Source: Dokdonia sp. 4H-3-7-5 (lineage in GTDB: Bacteria > Bacteroidota > Bacteroidia > Flavobacteriales > Flavobacteriaceae). From it: a stretch of 55,000 nucleotides of DNA. Below, in pieces: positions 7,286-16,631 of this stretch. How positions within the stretch are numbered: the first letter of the stretch is position 1; the number at the start of each line of letters is the position of its first letter. The DNA is taken from assembly GCF_000212355.1 (NCBI RefSeq), contig NC_015496.1, positions 2,390,001 through 2,445,000 of the forward strand. The letters are read 5' to 3'. The notes under the pieces were generated by a model. The model was given only the letters and a program-made list of their open reading frames with translations, made no database searches and had not been told where the DNA came from. Position numbers and translations under genes: made by a program.

Positions 7286-9409
7286 TTAATTTACGATGCT
7301 AATTTTACGTCCTTTTGTAAGTCCGTCGCGAGTTGTAAATTTAACTACATATATTCCTGTTGCCAAGTTTCTTGTAGTAAAAGTATATTCACTCTGGCCA
7401 CCTAAGTTTATCTCATTAAAAATCTTTTTTCCAGATAGATCAAATAACGTTACATCCTCAACAACAATGTTATTTGGGTTATAAATTTCAAGTTGGTTGT
7501 TAATGTTGTTCTGTATAATAGTAAAAGATTCAAGAACGCTCTCTTCAATAAATGGATCTTGTTCGTTTACCGCTATGTCAACAGTTTGATCTGCTACATC
7601 AGTATTATCTGTGGTTTCCTCTTCAGTTGTTTCTTCTTCCTCTTCCTGCGCCTCTGATGTTGTAAAACGAATAAAGAAGCGATCATCATAAATGCCATCC
7701 TCAAGCATCATAAGAACCTCTTCACCAAGTATAGAATGATATGCTTCTGTTTCCATATCAACTAAGAAAACATCGTTATACTCAAAGGCTTCTGTGTAGT
7801 GCACTGCAAACTTAAACTCTGTAGGTCCAGAAGCCTTTATAGATAAAGGAATCCATTGATATTCATCTTTTGGTACAGCATTGATTACGTAGTTGCTCTT
7901 TCCATCAATTTTGAACCCTACATCTGACGCAATTTCACTAATAGTTTGCGCATCCATCGCGGTGTCATAACCATCAGTTGCTTCATCTAGAAATGCAATA
8001 CTCATTTCTCTTGAATACGTGTCATTAATTCCTGCATAAAATTTAATATGTGAAGGTTTTCTTAGGTCGCCAATGTTTTCATAATAATTGGCAACACCAT
8101 GTGCTGATATAATATCATTATTTGAACTTTGAGCAGATCTAAAATCTGAGTTATCTCCTTCACGTACAAAGATCCTTTGCTCATTGCTAAAGGTGATGTC
8201 TTCAGGCACTGTGCCATTCATATCTTGATTAGTTGCTCCAGTTACCATGAAACCTTGTCCCACAGGAGAAAATCTTCTATCATAAGATAATGATGTTCCA
8301 TCTGTATCTGCCGGACCAGTTGATTCACCAGTAATATCATAAGTTAGAAACGTCGCATTCACATAGATGCCATCTCCATCTATTACTCCCATTGGAGAAT
8401 AGGTTCCATAACCTCCTTTATAGTCTACTAGGTAGTGAGAACCAACTAGTGGATCACTATCCCAAAAATAAGCAACACCAGTAGTTACTCTTTTTCTATC
8501 TATAGTCTTATTGATTACTTCTCCAGAATATGGTGATGTATATGAGTATGCATATGAATTTGGTTCACTTTCACCTCTTGAGTTTTTAATTAAAAAATGG
8601 TTTAAATCTAAAGCAGATGGATAAGGATTTCCTACTTGCGTCTGCTTATCGGGACCAACAGCAATTTGAATATCCCCACTATTAGGACGTCCCCTAAAAT
8701 CATATCTTTGTGAGCTACCTGGATTATTCTCTGGTTGACCCACTTCAGTTGATATCGTTGTATTGTCAGTATCGGCAATGCCTTTCATAGTAAAACCGTA
8801 TCCTGGCTCTAATATTTGAGTATTAGAAATATGTATCCAATCTCCGTAGTTTTCTCCAGATTTATATGCCCAGATCCAATAACTAGCAATATTTAAAGAT
8901 CCCGAATTCTGATTACCGTCGTAACCTCCTATTGCAAATGCAGGGTTACTTAGTGTAACGCTTGTAGGTTTGAATAGAACTTGCGCAGCTGTGTTTGTGC
9001 TTTTAAATGCAAAAGGACCATTACCTTCGCCTCTTGCAGGTTCTGCAAAGCCTCCGCCACCTTCAACTCTTGATAAGCCCACGGGTGAACCCCATACATT
9101 GTAATCAAAGTTGTTTACAGTTCCTTCTTGATATATAGATATCTCTCCCGTTCCTTTGTTATTCTTGCTTATGGTTCCTTCTCCTTGTAAAATTTGAGCA
9201 TTGTTTCTTAAAACAATATTAGGTATTCCGTTATCTGTTGTAGCTGTTAGACTTCTATTAGATTCTAATTCAACATCATTTTCAACATAAATGAAAGTAT
9301 CATTTACAAATACGTAGGAAGCAGTGTTTGCATCTGTGGGCTTCACAAAAAGTTGTGCATGAGCAGAGAATCCTAGGCTAAGTGCTGCTACAAGAAGTAG
9401 ATTTTTCAT
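7286..9409 (-). CDS. Secreted protein with T9SS type A sorting domain
   Basis: A 707-residue cargo protein of the type IX secretion system. It has a Sec signal peptide (MKNLLLVAALSLGFSAHAQ), a long beta-rich body of unrecognised function with many Gly/Asn/Ser and Tyr residues, an acidic Glu/Thr-rich spacer (about residues 585-615, EEEEETTEEETTDN), and a C-terminal sorting domain of about 75 residues (NNQLEIYNPN, LFDLSGKKIF, LATGIYVVKF, KGRKISIVN). The sorting domain should direct export across the outer membrane and attachment to or release from the surface. A TAAGTTTG box lies about 35 bases upstream. No catalytic motif is seen, so an adhesin or surface-layer role is possible but unproven. 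Confidence 0.85.
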   Translation of the reverse strand: MKNLLLVAALSLGFSAHAQLFVKPTDANTASYVFVNDTFIYVENDVELESNRSLTATTDNGIPNIVLRNNAQILQGEGTISKNNKGTGEISIYQEGTVNNFDYNVWGSPVGLSRVEGGGGFAEPARGEGNGPFAFKSTNTAAQVLFKPTSVTLSNPAFAIGGYDGNQNSGSLNIASYWIWAYKSGENYGDWIHISNTQILEPGYGFTMKGIADTDNTTISTEVGQPENNPGSSQRYDFRGRPNSGDIQIAVGPDKQTQVGNPYPSALDLNHFLIKNSRGESEPNSYAYSYTSPYSGEVINKTIDRKRVTTGVAYFWDSDPLVGSHYLVDYKGGYGTYSPMGVIDGDGIYVNATFLTYDITGESTGPADTDGTSLSYDRRFSPVGQGFMVTGATNQDMNGTVPEDITFSNEQRIFVREGDNSDFRSAQSSNNDIISAHGVANYYENIGDLRKPSHIKFYAGINDTYSREMSIAFLDEATDGYDTAMDAQTISEIASDVGFKIDGKSNYVINAVPKDEYQWIPLSIKASGPTEFKFAVHYTEAFEYNDVFLVDMETEAYHSILGEEVLMMLEDGIYDDRFFIRFTTSEAQEEEEETTEEETTDNTDVADQTVDIAVNEQDPFIEESVLESFTIIQNNINNQLEIYNPNNIVVEDVTLFDLSGKKIFNEINLGGQSEYTFTTRNLATGIYVVKFTTRDGLTKGRKISIVN

Positions 9410-9443
9410 AATTTAAACTTTACACTGAGTTATAACTTGGGGT

Positions 9444-9451
9444 CAAACTTA
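9444..9451 (-). promoter_or_regulatory. -7 box of the T9SS cargo gene
   Basis: TAAGTTTG on the minus strand, with a TTG about 22 bases upstream. The leader would be about 30 bases. Confidence 0.45.
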
Positions 9452-9551
9452 ATCAATTGTAAATAGGGTATAGCAAGTAGTAGATTTTTCTGCTCACTTT
9501 TCGATACATTGTATATTTTTACTGACTAATAACCTAAATTATTACAAATCT

Positions 9552-10100
9552 ATGAAATTAGGAGATCAAGTACAAGCGTTAGATGATGATTTTGAGGGTG
9601 TTGTAGTGCTTATAGAAAATGGTGAGGTTTCTGTAGAAGATGTAGATGGATTCATATCCTATTTTCGCGAAAGCGAACTAATTCCCGCTGTTTCCAAGAG
9701 TATGAGAGCGGCACTTTCTGTAGTGCCAGATGCCGTAATTTCAGAAAAAGAAGAGGCAAAAAGAAAGAAAGTAATAAAGGTAAACCCTAAGGAACGTAAT
9801 GCTCCTATGTTTGAGGTGGACTTGCATATCCATAAGTTAGTAGATAGACAGCGTGGGATGAGTAATTATGAGATTCTCACTATTCAACTCGACACCGCTT
9901 CTAGACAACTAGAATTTGCTATTAAAAAGCGCATTTCTAAAATGGTTTTTATACATGGGGTAGGCGAAGGAGTACTTCGTGAAGAGCTATATACGCTACT
10001 CCGTAGGTATGATAATCTAAGGTTTTATGATGCAGATTTTCAGAAGTATGGTGCAGGAGCAACCGAAGTTTATATATACCAAAATGTAGCGACTAATTAA
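9552..10100 (+). CDS. Smr-domain protein (DUF2027-like N-terminus)
   Basis: A 182-residue protein with a C-terminal Smr domain, the nuclease-like module of MutS2. It shows DLHI at 90-93 and HGVGEG at 135-140, the two hallmarks of the family, and ends in TEVYIY. The first 45 residues look like a short KOW/Tudor-like beta domain, as in flavobacterial DUF2027 proteins, which are usually longer. A role in nucleic-acid cleavage or ribosome rescue is plausible from the family. The sequence FRESE at 39-43 is encoded by a dispersed palindrome. The 3' end overlaps the convergent lipoprotein gene by eight bases. Confidence 0.85.
   Translation: MKLGDQVQALDDDFEGVVVLIENGEVSVEDVDGFISYFRESELIPAVSKSMRAALSVVPDAVISEKEEAKRKKVIKVNPKERNAPMFEVDLHIHKLVDRQRGMSNYEILTIQLDTASRQLEFAIKKRISKMVFIHGVGEGVLREELYTLLRRYDNLRFYDADFQKYGAGATEVYIYQNVATN
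9662..9676. repeat. Dispersed palindrome, site 3 (inside the Smr gene)
   Basis: Core at 9663-9672 followed by GCGA; the left arm is TATTTTCG, so this is the asymmetric form. It encodes FRESE near the end of the N-terminal domain. Confidence 0.9.
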
Positions 10101-11013
10101 ACTCTGGTGTAACAGTTACAGATACATCACTTGAAGAATAAGTGCCTAGCAGTTGTAGTGTCTGATCTCTCAATTCCTCCTGATTAACTGGATTTACGAG
10201 TACCGTATTAGTAATCGTGATGTCAAGTGTCAAATCTGTTATAAAGTATTCGTGTTCTCTGTAAACATTTACAATAGTTTCTACGGCAACTTCTGGATTT
10301 AAATAATCTGGTACTGTAGGAAAATCAAGGTCAGATTTATCGTTATTAGGATTTAAGTCTCTGTCCAGATCTTCATTCCTTGTAAGAATCCCATCGCCAT
10401 CATCATCGTCATCAAGATAATCAGGTATCATATCTCCATCTGTATCTCGAGATAATTCAAGATCTATTGCTGTTTCATCCTCGTTAAGGACTACACCTTC
10501 TAGTCTTGTAGGTACATTATCTCCATCATCGTCAAAGTCTAAATAATCAAGTATACCGTCAAGATCTGTGTCTAGTAAAAGTGTAGGATCTTCTATTTCT
10601 GTAGGAATAAAATCTGCATCACTTTCTGTACCTCTAGTAAAAATCTCTACAAGTCCGTCTGTACTAATAAATTCTTCTTGAACCACAGGGCTCGTAGGAG
10701 GTATCGCATTGCAGAAATAGTTGCTGGGATCACCATTAAAGACACGATATGAGTATTGGTCTGTGCCAGAAAGTAAAACAGAATAAGAAGTGTTTACTTC
10801 GGTAAATATAGGTTCATCTGTCTCAAATTGTAAAGCAAGTGCTTCATTAGTACTAGACTTTGTTTTGTAAAATACATAATTAGAAACATTACCAACATTC
10901 TCACATAATTGTAACTCAACATCGTCAAAATCTAATTGGGTAACAATAACATCGCCATCGTCACATGATACGATAAAAAAAATAAGAGCAAGTAAAAGCG
11001 TGAGCTTCTTCAT
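10093..11013 (-). CDS. Lipoprotein with thrombospondin type 3-like calcium repeats
   Basis: A 306-residue surface or periplasmic lipoprotein. The signal peptide MKKLTLLLALIFFIVSC ends in a lipobox. Asp-rich repeats of the type DTDLDGILDYLDFDDDGDN, DTDGDMIPDYLDDDDDGDG and NEDLDRDLNPNNDKSD (about residues 145-230) match thrombospondin type 3 calcium-binding repeats, which stiffen extracellular proteins when calcium is bound. The rest is unrecognised. It overlaps the Smr gene tail to tail by eight bases. A TATTTTTG box on the minus strand (11031-11038) lies 18 bases before the ATG. Confidence 0.8.
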   Translation of the reverse strand: MKKLTLLLALIFFIVSCDDGDVIVTQLDFDDVELQLCENVGNVSNYVFYKTKSSTNEALALQFETDEPIFTEVNTSYSVLLSGTDQYSYRVFNGDPSNYFCNAIPPTSPVVQEEFISTDGLVEIFTRGTESDADFIPTEIEDPTLLLDTDLDGILDYLDFDDDGDNVPTRLEGVVLNEDETAIDLELSRDTDGDMIPDYLDDDDDGDGILTRNEDLDRDLNPNNDKSDLDFPTVPDYLNPEVAVETIVNVYREHEYFITDLTLDITITNTVLVNPVNQEELRDQTLQLLGTYSSSDVSVTVTPEFN

Positions 11014-11030
11014 AGTTATAATGTTTAGTG

Positions 11031-11038
11031 CAAAAATA
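11031..11038 (-). promoter_or_regulatory. -7 box of the calcium-repeat lipoprotein gene
   Basis: TATTTTTG on the minus strand, 17 bases before the ATG. A dispersed palindrome sits just upstream, overlapping the position of a -33 element. Confidence 0.5.
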
Positions 11039-11054
11039 GGGCAAAGTGATTGAA

Positions 11055-11078
11055 ATACGCTTTCGCGAAAATGTTATT
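11055..11078. repeat. Dispersed palindrome, site 4 (long asymmetric form)
   Basis: ATACGC, the core at 11061-11070, then ATGTTATT. These 24 bases are identical to 35873-35896, well beyond the palindrome, which suggests a larger ancestral unit. The site lies between two divergent genes. Confidence 0.9.
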
Positions 11079-11184
11079 TACTAGAGAACAAGTCAACTAT
11101 AATAACTATTTTTTTGCTGTAAAAGTTCTGTAGTTACATACAACCAAAAAATACGCACTTGGACTCGTCTCGAGTTATTTTGAT

Positions 11185-11192
11185 TATTTTTG
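11185..11192 (+). promoter_or_regulatory. -7 box of the cysteine desulfurase gene
   Basis: TATTTTTG, 27 bases before the ATG; a TTG lies about 23 bases upstream of it, slightly more than the usual 19. Confidence 0.5.
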
Positions 11193-11219
11193 TACGCAAA
11201 TCCCTAATGAATAACGCTT

Positions 11220-12377
11220 ATGTCTAAGGTTTATTTTGATAACGCAGCAACCACGCAAATTAGAGAAGAAGTACTTGACCGCATTATGCAAGTAATGCGT
11301 GATGTATTTGGAAATCCATCCTCTACACATGCTGTAGGTCGCAGTGCTAAAAGTATTGTAGAAAATGCGCGTAAGACAGTGGCCAAAATTTTAAATGTAT
11401 CTGCCGGAGAAATATTTTTCACTTCTGGGGGTACAGAGGCAGATAACCTAGTAATCAATAGCGCAGCCCGTGATTTAGGCGTACAGCGCATAATCACTTC
11501 ACGCATAGAGCACCATGCAGTCCTACATGCAGCCGAAGAGGCAGCACGTACTAACAATATCAAATTAGAATACGTAAACCTCAAGAACTGCGGGACACCA
11601 GATGAGAAGCATCTAGAAGAAATGCTAAGGTCGAGTGATGAGAAAACGCTTGTGAGCTTAATGCATGTTAATAATGAAGTAGGTAATATGATTGACATAG
11701 AAGCTATTGCGACTATGTGTAAGTCATATGGAGCATTAGTTCATAGTGACATGGTACAAAGTATAGGTCATTACAATATAGACCTACAAAAGATTCCAGT
11801 TGATTACATTGCTGCAGCTGCTCATAAATTCCACGGCCCTAAAGGGGTTGGTTTTGCTTTTGTGAGAAAAAATAGCGGGTTAAGACCTTTAATTTATGGA
11901 GGTTCTCAAGAAAGAGGATTAAGAGCGGGAACAGAAGGAGTTCATAACATTGCAGGATTAGAAACGGCAATGGAGTATGCTTACAAAAATCTTGAAGAAG
12001 AAAGCGCTTATGTGAAGGGCATAAAAGACTATTTCGCCGAAAGGCTACAAGAAGAAATTCCTGAAGCTAAGCTTAACGGTAATTGTTCTAACTCAGAAAA
12101 AAGTACGTACACCTTACTTAATGTTTGTTTACCTATAGCCTCAGAAAAGGCACTTTTACTATTATTTCAACTAGATATGAAAGGTATTTCTTGTTCAAAA
12201 GGAAGTGCTTGTCAAAGTGGTAGCGATAAGGGCTCGCATGTATTACAAGAAATTTTATCAGGAGAAGATTTAGGAAAGCCTAGTGTGCGTTTTTCATTCT
12301 CAAAATATAACACCAGAGAAGAGGTTGATTATGTAATAGAAATCTTAAAAGAATTTCTAGAAGGCGTTCCTGCTTAG
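11220..12377 (+). CDS. Cysteine desulfurase (NifS/IscS family)
   Basis: PLP enzyme that takes sulfur from cysteine for iron-sulfur clusters or tRNA thiolation, giving alanine and an enzyme persulfide. The 385 residues show the N-terminal FDNAATT, the FTSGGTEADN cofactor loop, H203-preceding Lys context AAHKFHGPKG with K203 as the Schiff-base lysine, and the catalytic Cys C331 in GSACQSGS on a mobile loop. The length and the short loop fit the IscS/NifS class and not SufS. No iscU or other cluster gene is adjacent, so its partner is unknown. The stop lies one base from the end of the convergent TonB receptor gene, with no room for a terminator. Confidence 0.88.
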   Translation: MSKVYFDNAATTQIREEVLDRIMQVMRDVFGNPSSTHAVGRSAKSIVENARKTVAKILNVSAGEIFFTSGGTEADNLVINSAARDLGVQRIITSRIEHHAVLHAAEEAARTNNIKLEYVNLKNCGTPDEKHLEEMLRSSDEKTLVSLMHVNNEVGNMIDIEAIATMCKSYGALVHSDMVQSIGHYNIDLQKIPVDYIAAAAHKFHGPKGVGFAFVRKNSGLRPLIYGGSQERGLRAGTEGVHNIAGLETAMEYAYKNLEEESAYVKGIKDYFAERLQEEIPEAKLNGNCSNSEKSTYTLLNVCLPIASEKALLLLFQLDMKGISCSKGSACQSGSDKGSHVLQEILSGEDLGKPSVRFSFSKYNTREEVDYVIEILKEFLEGVPA

Positions 12378-12378
12378 T

Positions 12379-14850
12379 TTAGAACTTTGCAGACATTCTT
12401 ACATTAAATACTCTAGGTGATAGAAAATTAGGGATTGCAAATTGTTGTCTCGTACTAGCATCTCTTACAAAGGTATTTGTAATCGAGTTTTGTCTATCAA
12501 ATATATTATAGATTTCAAATCCTGCTGTTAGATCTTTAAATACGTATAACCAGTGTCCTTTTGGGTACGGTTTTGTTGCATCTGTGATGACATAGTTTAT
12601 ACCTATGTCTGATCTAAAGTAATCTCGTAATCTCGGTAGCTCTGCAAATTGATATGGGTCTGCATAACTTGGAGATCCTCCTGGTAATCCTGTTTGATAT
12701 ACCATATTGATATATAATTTTAGATTTGGAATACTAGGAGCATAATCTTGAAATAAGAAAGCAACCTTTAATCGTTGGTCTGTTGGTCGAGGTATATAGC
12801 CTTGATTATCTATATTTTCTTCTGTGCGTAATATACCCAGACTTATCCAACTTTCAGTTCCTGGCACAAACTCTCCATTCAGTCTTGTATCCAGTCCGTA
12901 CGATCGAGCAGTAGCATTATTAGTAGCTCTATATCGTATACGTACATTTTCTAACGTATATGGATTTACGTCTGTAAGACCTTTATAGTAAGCTTCTGTA
13001 ACTAATTTAAAAGGACGTTCCCACATATTAAAGCTCCAATCGTGTCCAGCTACAATATGATAAGATTTTTGAGCTTTTACTTCTGGGCGTACTTGACCTA
13101 GTGAATCTCTTAATTCACGATAGAGCGGTGGTTGTGCATAAAGCCCTCCTGAGAGTCTAAAAATCATATCCTCACTTCCGCCTGGTTTTAAGCTAATTTG
13201 AGCTCTAGGGCTGATAATGGTTTGTGTATTACTTTCTATGGCTTCACCACTTACTGTCCATTGATGTGCCCGTACTCCTGCATTAATCCAAACTTCATTA
13301 TTGCCCCAGTTCGTGCGCTTGCTATATTGACCATAAGCAGAGATGCGGTCTATTTGTACATTGTTGCGTGCTCTTATATTTGTAAAGGGTTCAAGAAGAG
13401 CGTCAAAAGCTTCGTAAGGTTGCTGGTTTATAAAATCTCCTATGGGAGGTCTAATTGAAAAGCCAGCCGAATCTATTACTTCATATTCCTCGAGGCGGTC
13501 ACGTATATCTTCTCTAGTATATTTAATTCCCCAATCTAGCTGATCATCGTTTTTTAAGTAGGTTCCTTTGTGCTCTAGGTTAATAAAAAGCGCATCAAGA
13601 TCATTACGGGCATGGGTAAGTTGAGACCCTATACCTTGAGTGAATTCTACATCTCCTAGATTTTCATCCCCTATATTTGTGTTAGGACGTCCTAAGCGAT
13701 AATTTGCAAAAATGTCAAAATACTCTTGCTCTTGTGTGTGATATGCAGAGCCTAATAGCTTTAATGTAGTATGCTCATTAAGCTCGTAAGTTCCTTTTAA
13801 GGCTCCAAAGTATGTCTCATACTTATCTTTTTCTTGGCCTTCATAAAAAACAACAAGTGCTAAAGGATCTGCTAAAGTTCCAAAATTAGTCTGTCTTGTA
13901 AGTGGCTCATAATCATATTTGTTTACAGCAATATTTCCAAGAAAGTCCAATTGGAATTTATTTGAAAACTTATAGGTTAAAAAGGTCTGCGCATCAAAAA
14001 AGCGAGGTCTAAAATTTGTTTCTATCTGCTTTGCATCTACAAGCATGCTGTTGTCTCTGTAACGCACCCCTGTGAGTGCTGTAAAACGTCCGTCTTTTGT
14101 TATTCCCTCACCAGAGATACTTCCACCTAGTAAGCTTGCGTCTACACTAGCGGCAAAACCTGTAGGTCTCCTATAGCTTATATCTAAAACCGAGGACAAT
14201 TTGTCTCCATATTTGGCTTGAAACCCTCCAGCACTAAAAGCCACGTTTTGAACAAGATCACTGTTTACAAAACTCAATCCTTCTTGTTGCCCAGACCTTA
14301 TTAAGAAAGGTCTGTATACTTCAATCTCATTTACATATACAAGGTTCTCGTCAAAGTTTCCCCCACGTACAGAATATTGTGTGCTCAACTCGTTATTGTT
14401 ACTTACGCCAGGTAAGGATTTTAATAAGTTTTCTACTCCAGCGTTTGCGCCTGGAGTTTTTCTAATAACTTCAGGCGATATCGTCACAACACCCTCAACG
14501 CGTTGTTGTGTTGTTGCGGTTATAATTACTGTTCCTAGTTGTTCTACGTCTGCGCTTAACACTGGGTTAAACTCCACTTCAGCATTAGGAGAGAGGTTAA
14601 AAGGTTGTGCTATTTTTTTAAAACCTACATAGGTAAAGTTTATAGTTACTTTCTCACCAGAAGGTATTTCAAGTAAGTAAAAACCATTATCATTTGTAGT
14701 TGTTCCATTCGTTCCATAAGACACAGAAACCCCAGGAACTGGAGTGTTTCTATCATCAACCACAATACCGCGTAAAGTTGCGGTTTGCGCTAGACTGCTA
14801 GCAGTTGTGACTAGTAACGTAATGAGTAGGAGTAGGTAGTTGTTTTTCAA
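12379..14850 (-). CDS. TonB-dependent receptor with carboxypeptidase-like N-terminal domain
   Basis: An 823-residue outer-membrane active transporter. Signal peptide at 1-21 (MKNNYLLLLITLLVTTASSLAQ), a CarboxypepD_reg-like beta domain at about 24-105 (ATLRGIVVDD to AEVEF), a plug domain at about 110-235 (VEGVVTISPEVIRKTPG, SVRGGNFDENLVYVNEIEVY), then a beta-barrel ending in a terminal aromatic strand (VFNVRMSAKF). Its start overlaps the stop of the M23 peptidase gene by four bases (ATGA), so they are one operon. No SusD partner is next to it, and the substrate is unknown. Confidence 0.88.
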   Translation of the reverse strand: MKNNYLLLLITLLVTTASSLAQTATLRGIVVDDRNTPVPGVSVSYGTNGTTTNDNGFYLLEIPSGEKVTINFTYVGFKKIAQPFNLSPNAEVEFNPVLSADVEQLGTVIITATTQQRVEGVVTISPEVIRKTPGANAGVENLLKSLPGVSNNNELSTQYSVRGGNFDENLVYVNEIEVYRPFLIRSGQQEGLSFVNSDLVQNVAFSAGGFQAKYGDKLSSVLDISYRRPTGFAASVDASLLGGSISGEGITKDGRFTALTGVRYRDNSMLVDAKQIETNFRPRFFDAQTFLTYKFSNKFQLDFLGNIAVNKYDYEPLTRQTNFGTLADPLALVVFYEGQEKDKYETYFGALKGTYELNEHTTLKLLGSAYHTQEQEYFDIFANYRLGRPNTNIGDENLGDVEFTQGIGSQLTHARNDLDALFINLEHKGTYLKNDDQLDWGIKYTREDIRDRLEEYEVIDSAGFSIRPPIGDFINQQPYEAFDALLEPFTNIRARNNVQIDRISAYGQYSKRTNWGNNEVWINAGVRAHQWTVSGEAIESNTQTIISPRAQISLKPGGSEDMIFRLSGGLYAQPPLYRELRDSLGQVRPEVKAQKSYHIVAGHDWSFNMWERPFKLVTEAYYKGLTDVNPYTLENVRIRYRATNNATARSYGLDTRLNGEFVPGTESWISLGILRTEENIDNQGYIPRPTDQRLKVAFLFQDYAPSIPNLKLYINMVYQTGLPGGSPSYADPYQFAELPRLRDYFRSDIGINYVITDATKPYPKGHWLYVFKDLTAGFEIYNIFDRQNSITNTFVRDASTRQQFAIPNFLSPRVFNVRMSAKF

Positions 14851-16547
14851 AAGGCAGATTTTCTAAAGAAAGTAGTTTCAAATGTAGTGTTATTTCCCAC
14901 ATTGTCAGTTACAATCAGTTTTAAGTTGTTTTCTGTGTCTGTTATCACCTTGTCATTAAAGTCATGAGTAAGAAGTTTAGTTTTTGGGTCATACTCGAGT
15001 AGAATGTACTTGCCATTTACAGTAGCCCTATAGCCTTTAATGCCGCTAGTAAGATCTGTTATTTCAAACTTGAGATATCTGTATTTTGACATCCATTTTC
15101 CCTTTGTAATATTTACAGCTTTTACGATTGGTGAATCCGTATCTTTTCCTATTGTATAGTCGCCTAATATACGAGTGCTTATCTGTAGCTTATTATCTTT
15201 AATTCTTGTATTGCTATAATAAACGTCTCCTTTGTATCCTATTCTACCTAAATATAGCTTATCTCGGTCTTCTTCATTGTAACTAGACAAGTCATAAGAG
15301 ATAGCAATATTCTTATGCACTGGGATTAAATCTTCGTGCAGTGTAAGTTTATCCCCTTCTGTTTTTAAGTTGAGAAAAGTGTCTTCGTATAACGCTCCTT
15401 TTGGTATATACACTTCAAATTTGCCGTCATTATACGTATATCCTTGATTACTATAGACATAATCTTCTATTTCACTTTTGTCAGCAGGTGTTATCGTTCC
15501 TTTTTTACCAGTGATAGGTACATTAATGATTACGTTATTACCTGCATAGTCACGCACATTTATTTGATATTGATAAGAGAGGCTATCTATTATATTCAGC
15601 ACACCATTATCCACTTGCTTAGTGTAGATGCTCAAAGGATTGTTTTTTTCTATAAATAATTTTTGAACACGTTTACGCTTGTCTTTATATAGACTGTAAT
15701 CAATCATTCGGTTGAGATAGCGAGTCTCTGCAAATGAAAATTTATCCATAGTTACTTCAAAGTTTTCTTGACCATTAACAGCTGTGGTAATAGCATATAT
15801 GCCATTTTTATTATTTGCTAGATCTTGTTGGTCTATGGTACCTATTGCAAAACCTATTTCTCCATGTGCATTGAGATTTTCGGCAAGGTAGCTTCCATCA
15901 GGCTTCTGTGTGAGTCTCACAGACACTGGATTCGCATTTTGATTAATGGATGCATTTTCTCCTACAGGATACGCGCGGAGCTCATTAATAGTAGGTTTAC
16001 GTGTGTCTTTTGCTGTAAGTCCAAATAAAAACGGATTCATAGGGCGTTCATTTGCATCTCTTATTTCAAAATGTAAATGCGGTCCGCCGCTGCTTCCAGT
16101 GTTACCACTATATGCTAGAATCTCACCTTGACCTATTTCTAGTTCGCCTTTTTTAGGAAAAAGCTCTATCTCAAAGCTTTCTTTCTTATACTGTGCATTT
16201 TTTACAAATTCTTCTATCTCATCACAGAATTTCTGCAGGTGCCCGTAAACGGTAGTGTATCCATTAGGATGAGTAACATAAATGGCCTTCCCATAACCGT
16301 AGTGCGATATCTTAATGCGTGTAACCGTACCAGCCGCAGATGCATAAACTGGAAGTCCTTCTCTTCTTTGTGTTTTTAAATCTAAACCACTATGAAAGTG
16401 ATTACTTCTCAACTCTCCAAAACTTCCAGCAAGAACAAGCTGCCCGTCCAGCGGATTAACAAAATAGTCTTGAGGTATATCTTGCTGTGAGAATAGAAGC
16501 GTGGTTGTAACTATAAATAATATAAAGGATAAGATACTTTTAATCAT
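14847..16547 (-). CDS. M23 family metallopeptidase
   Basis: A 566-residue secreted LytM-type zinc endopeptidase, probably acting on peptidoglycan peptides. Signal peptide at 1-20. The catalytic domain is N-terminal: H52 and D56 in HFHSGLDLKT, YGHL near 101-104, and HLHFE at 157-161 are the zinc ligands and catalytic His residues. All key residues are present, so it is likely active. The C-terminal 350 residues are beta-rich and unrecognised; bacteroidotal relatives have similar extensions. Coupled by a four-base overlap to the downstream TonB receptor. Confidence 0.87.
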   Translation of the reverse strand: MIKSILSFILFIVTTTLLFSQQDIPQDYFVNPLDGQLVLAGSFGELRSNHFHSGLDLKTQRREGLPVYASAAGTVTRIKISHYGYGKAIYVTHPNGYTTVYGHLQKFCDEIEEFVKNAQYKKESFEIELFPKKGELEIGQGEILAYSGNTGSSGGPHLHFEIRDANERPMNPFLFGLTAKDTRKPTINELRAYPVGENASINQNANPVSVRLTQKPDGSYLAENLNAHGEIGFAIGTIDQQDLANNKNGIYAITTAVNGQENFEVTMDKFSFAETRYLNRMIDYSLYKDKRKRVQKLFIEKNNPLSIYTKQVDNGVLNIIDSLSYQYQINVRDYAGNNVIINVPITGKKGTITPADKSEIEDYVYSNQGYTYNDGKFEVYIPKGALYEDTFLNLKTEGDKLTLHEDLIPVHKNIAISYDLSSYNEEDRDKLYLGRIGYKGDVYYSNTRIKDNKLQISTRILGDYTIGKDTDSPIVKAVNITKGKWMSKYRYLKFEITDLTSGIKGYRATVNGKYILLEYDPKTKLLTHDFNDKVITDTENNLKLIVTDNVGNNTTFETTFFRKSAF

Positions 16548-16602
16548 AAAGGCTAATGTAGGTAATCAAGTAATAAAATAAAATGTAGATGTATGTTATT
16601 AG

Positions 16603-16622
16603 TACGCTTTCGCGAAAGCGTA
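16603..16622. repeat. Dispersed palindrome, site 5 (full 20-base form)
   Basis: A perfect 20-base palindrome, TACGCTTTCGCGAAAGCGTA, taken as the consensus. It ends ten bases past the stop of the DUF4249 gene and precedes the M23 peptidase gene. No T run follows on either strand. Confidence 0.95.
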
Positions 16623-16631
16623 AAAAGAAAA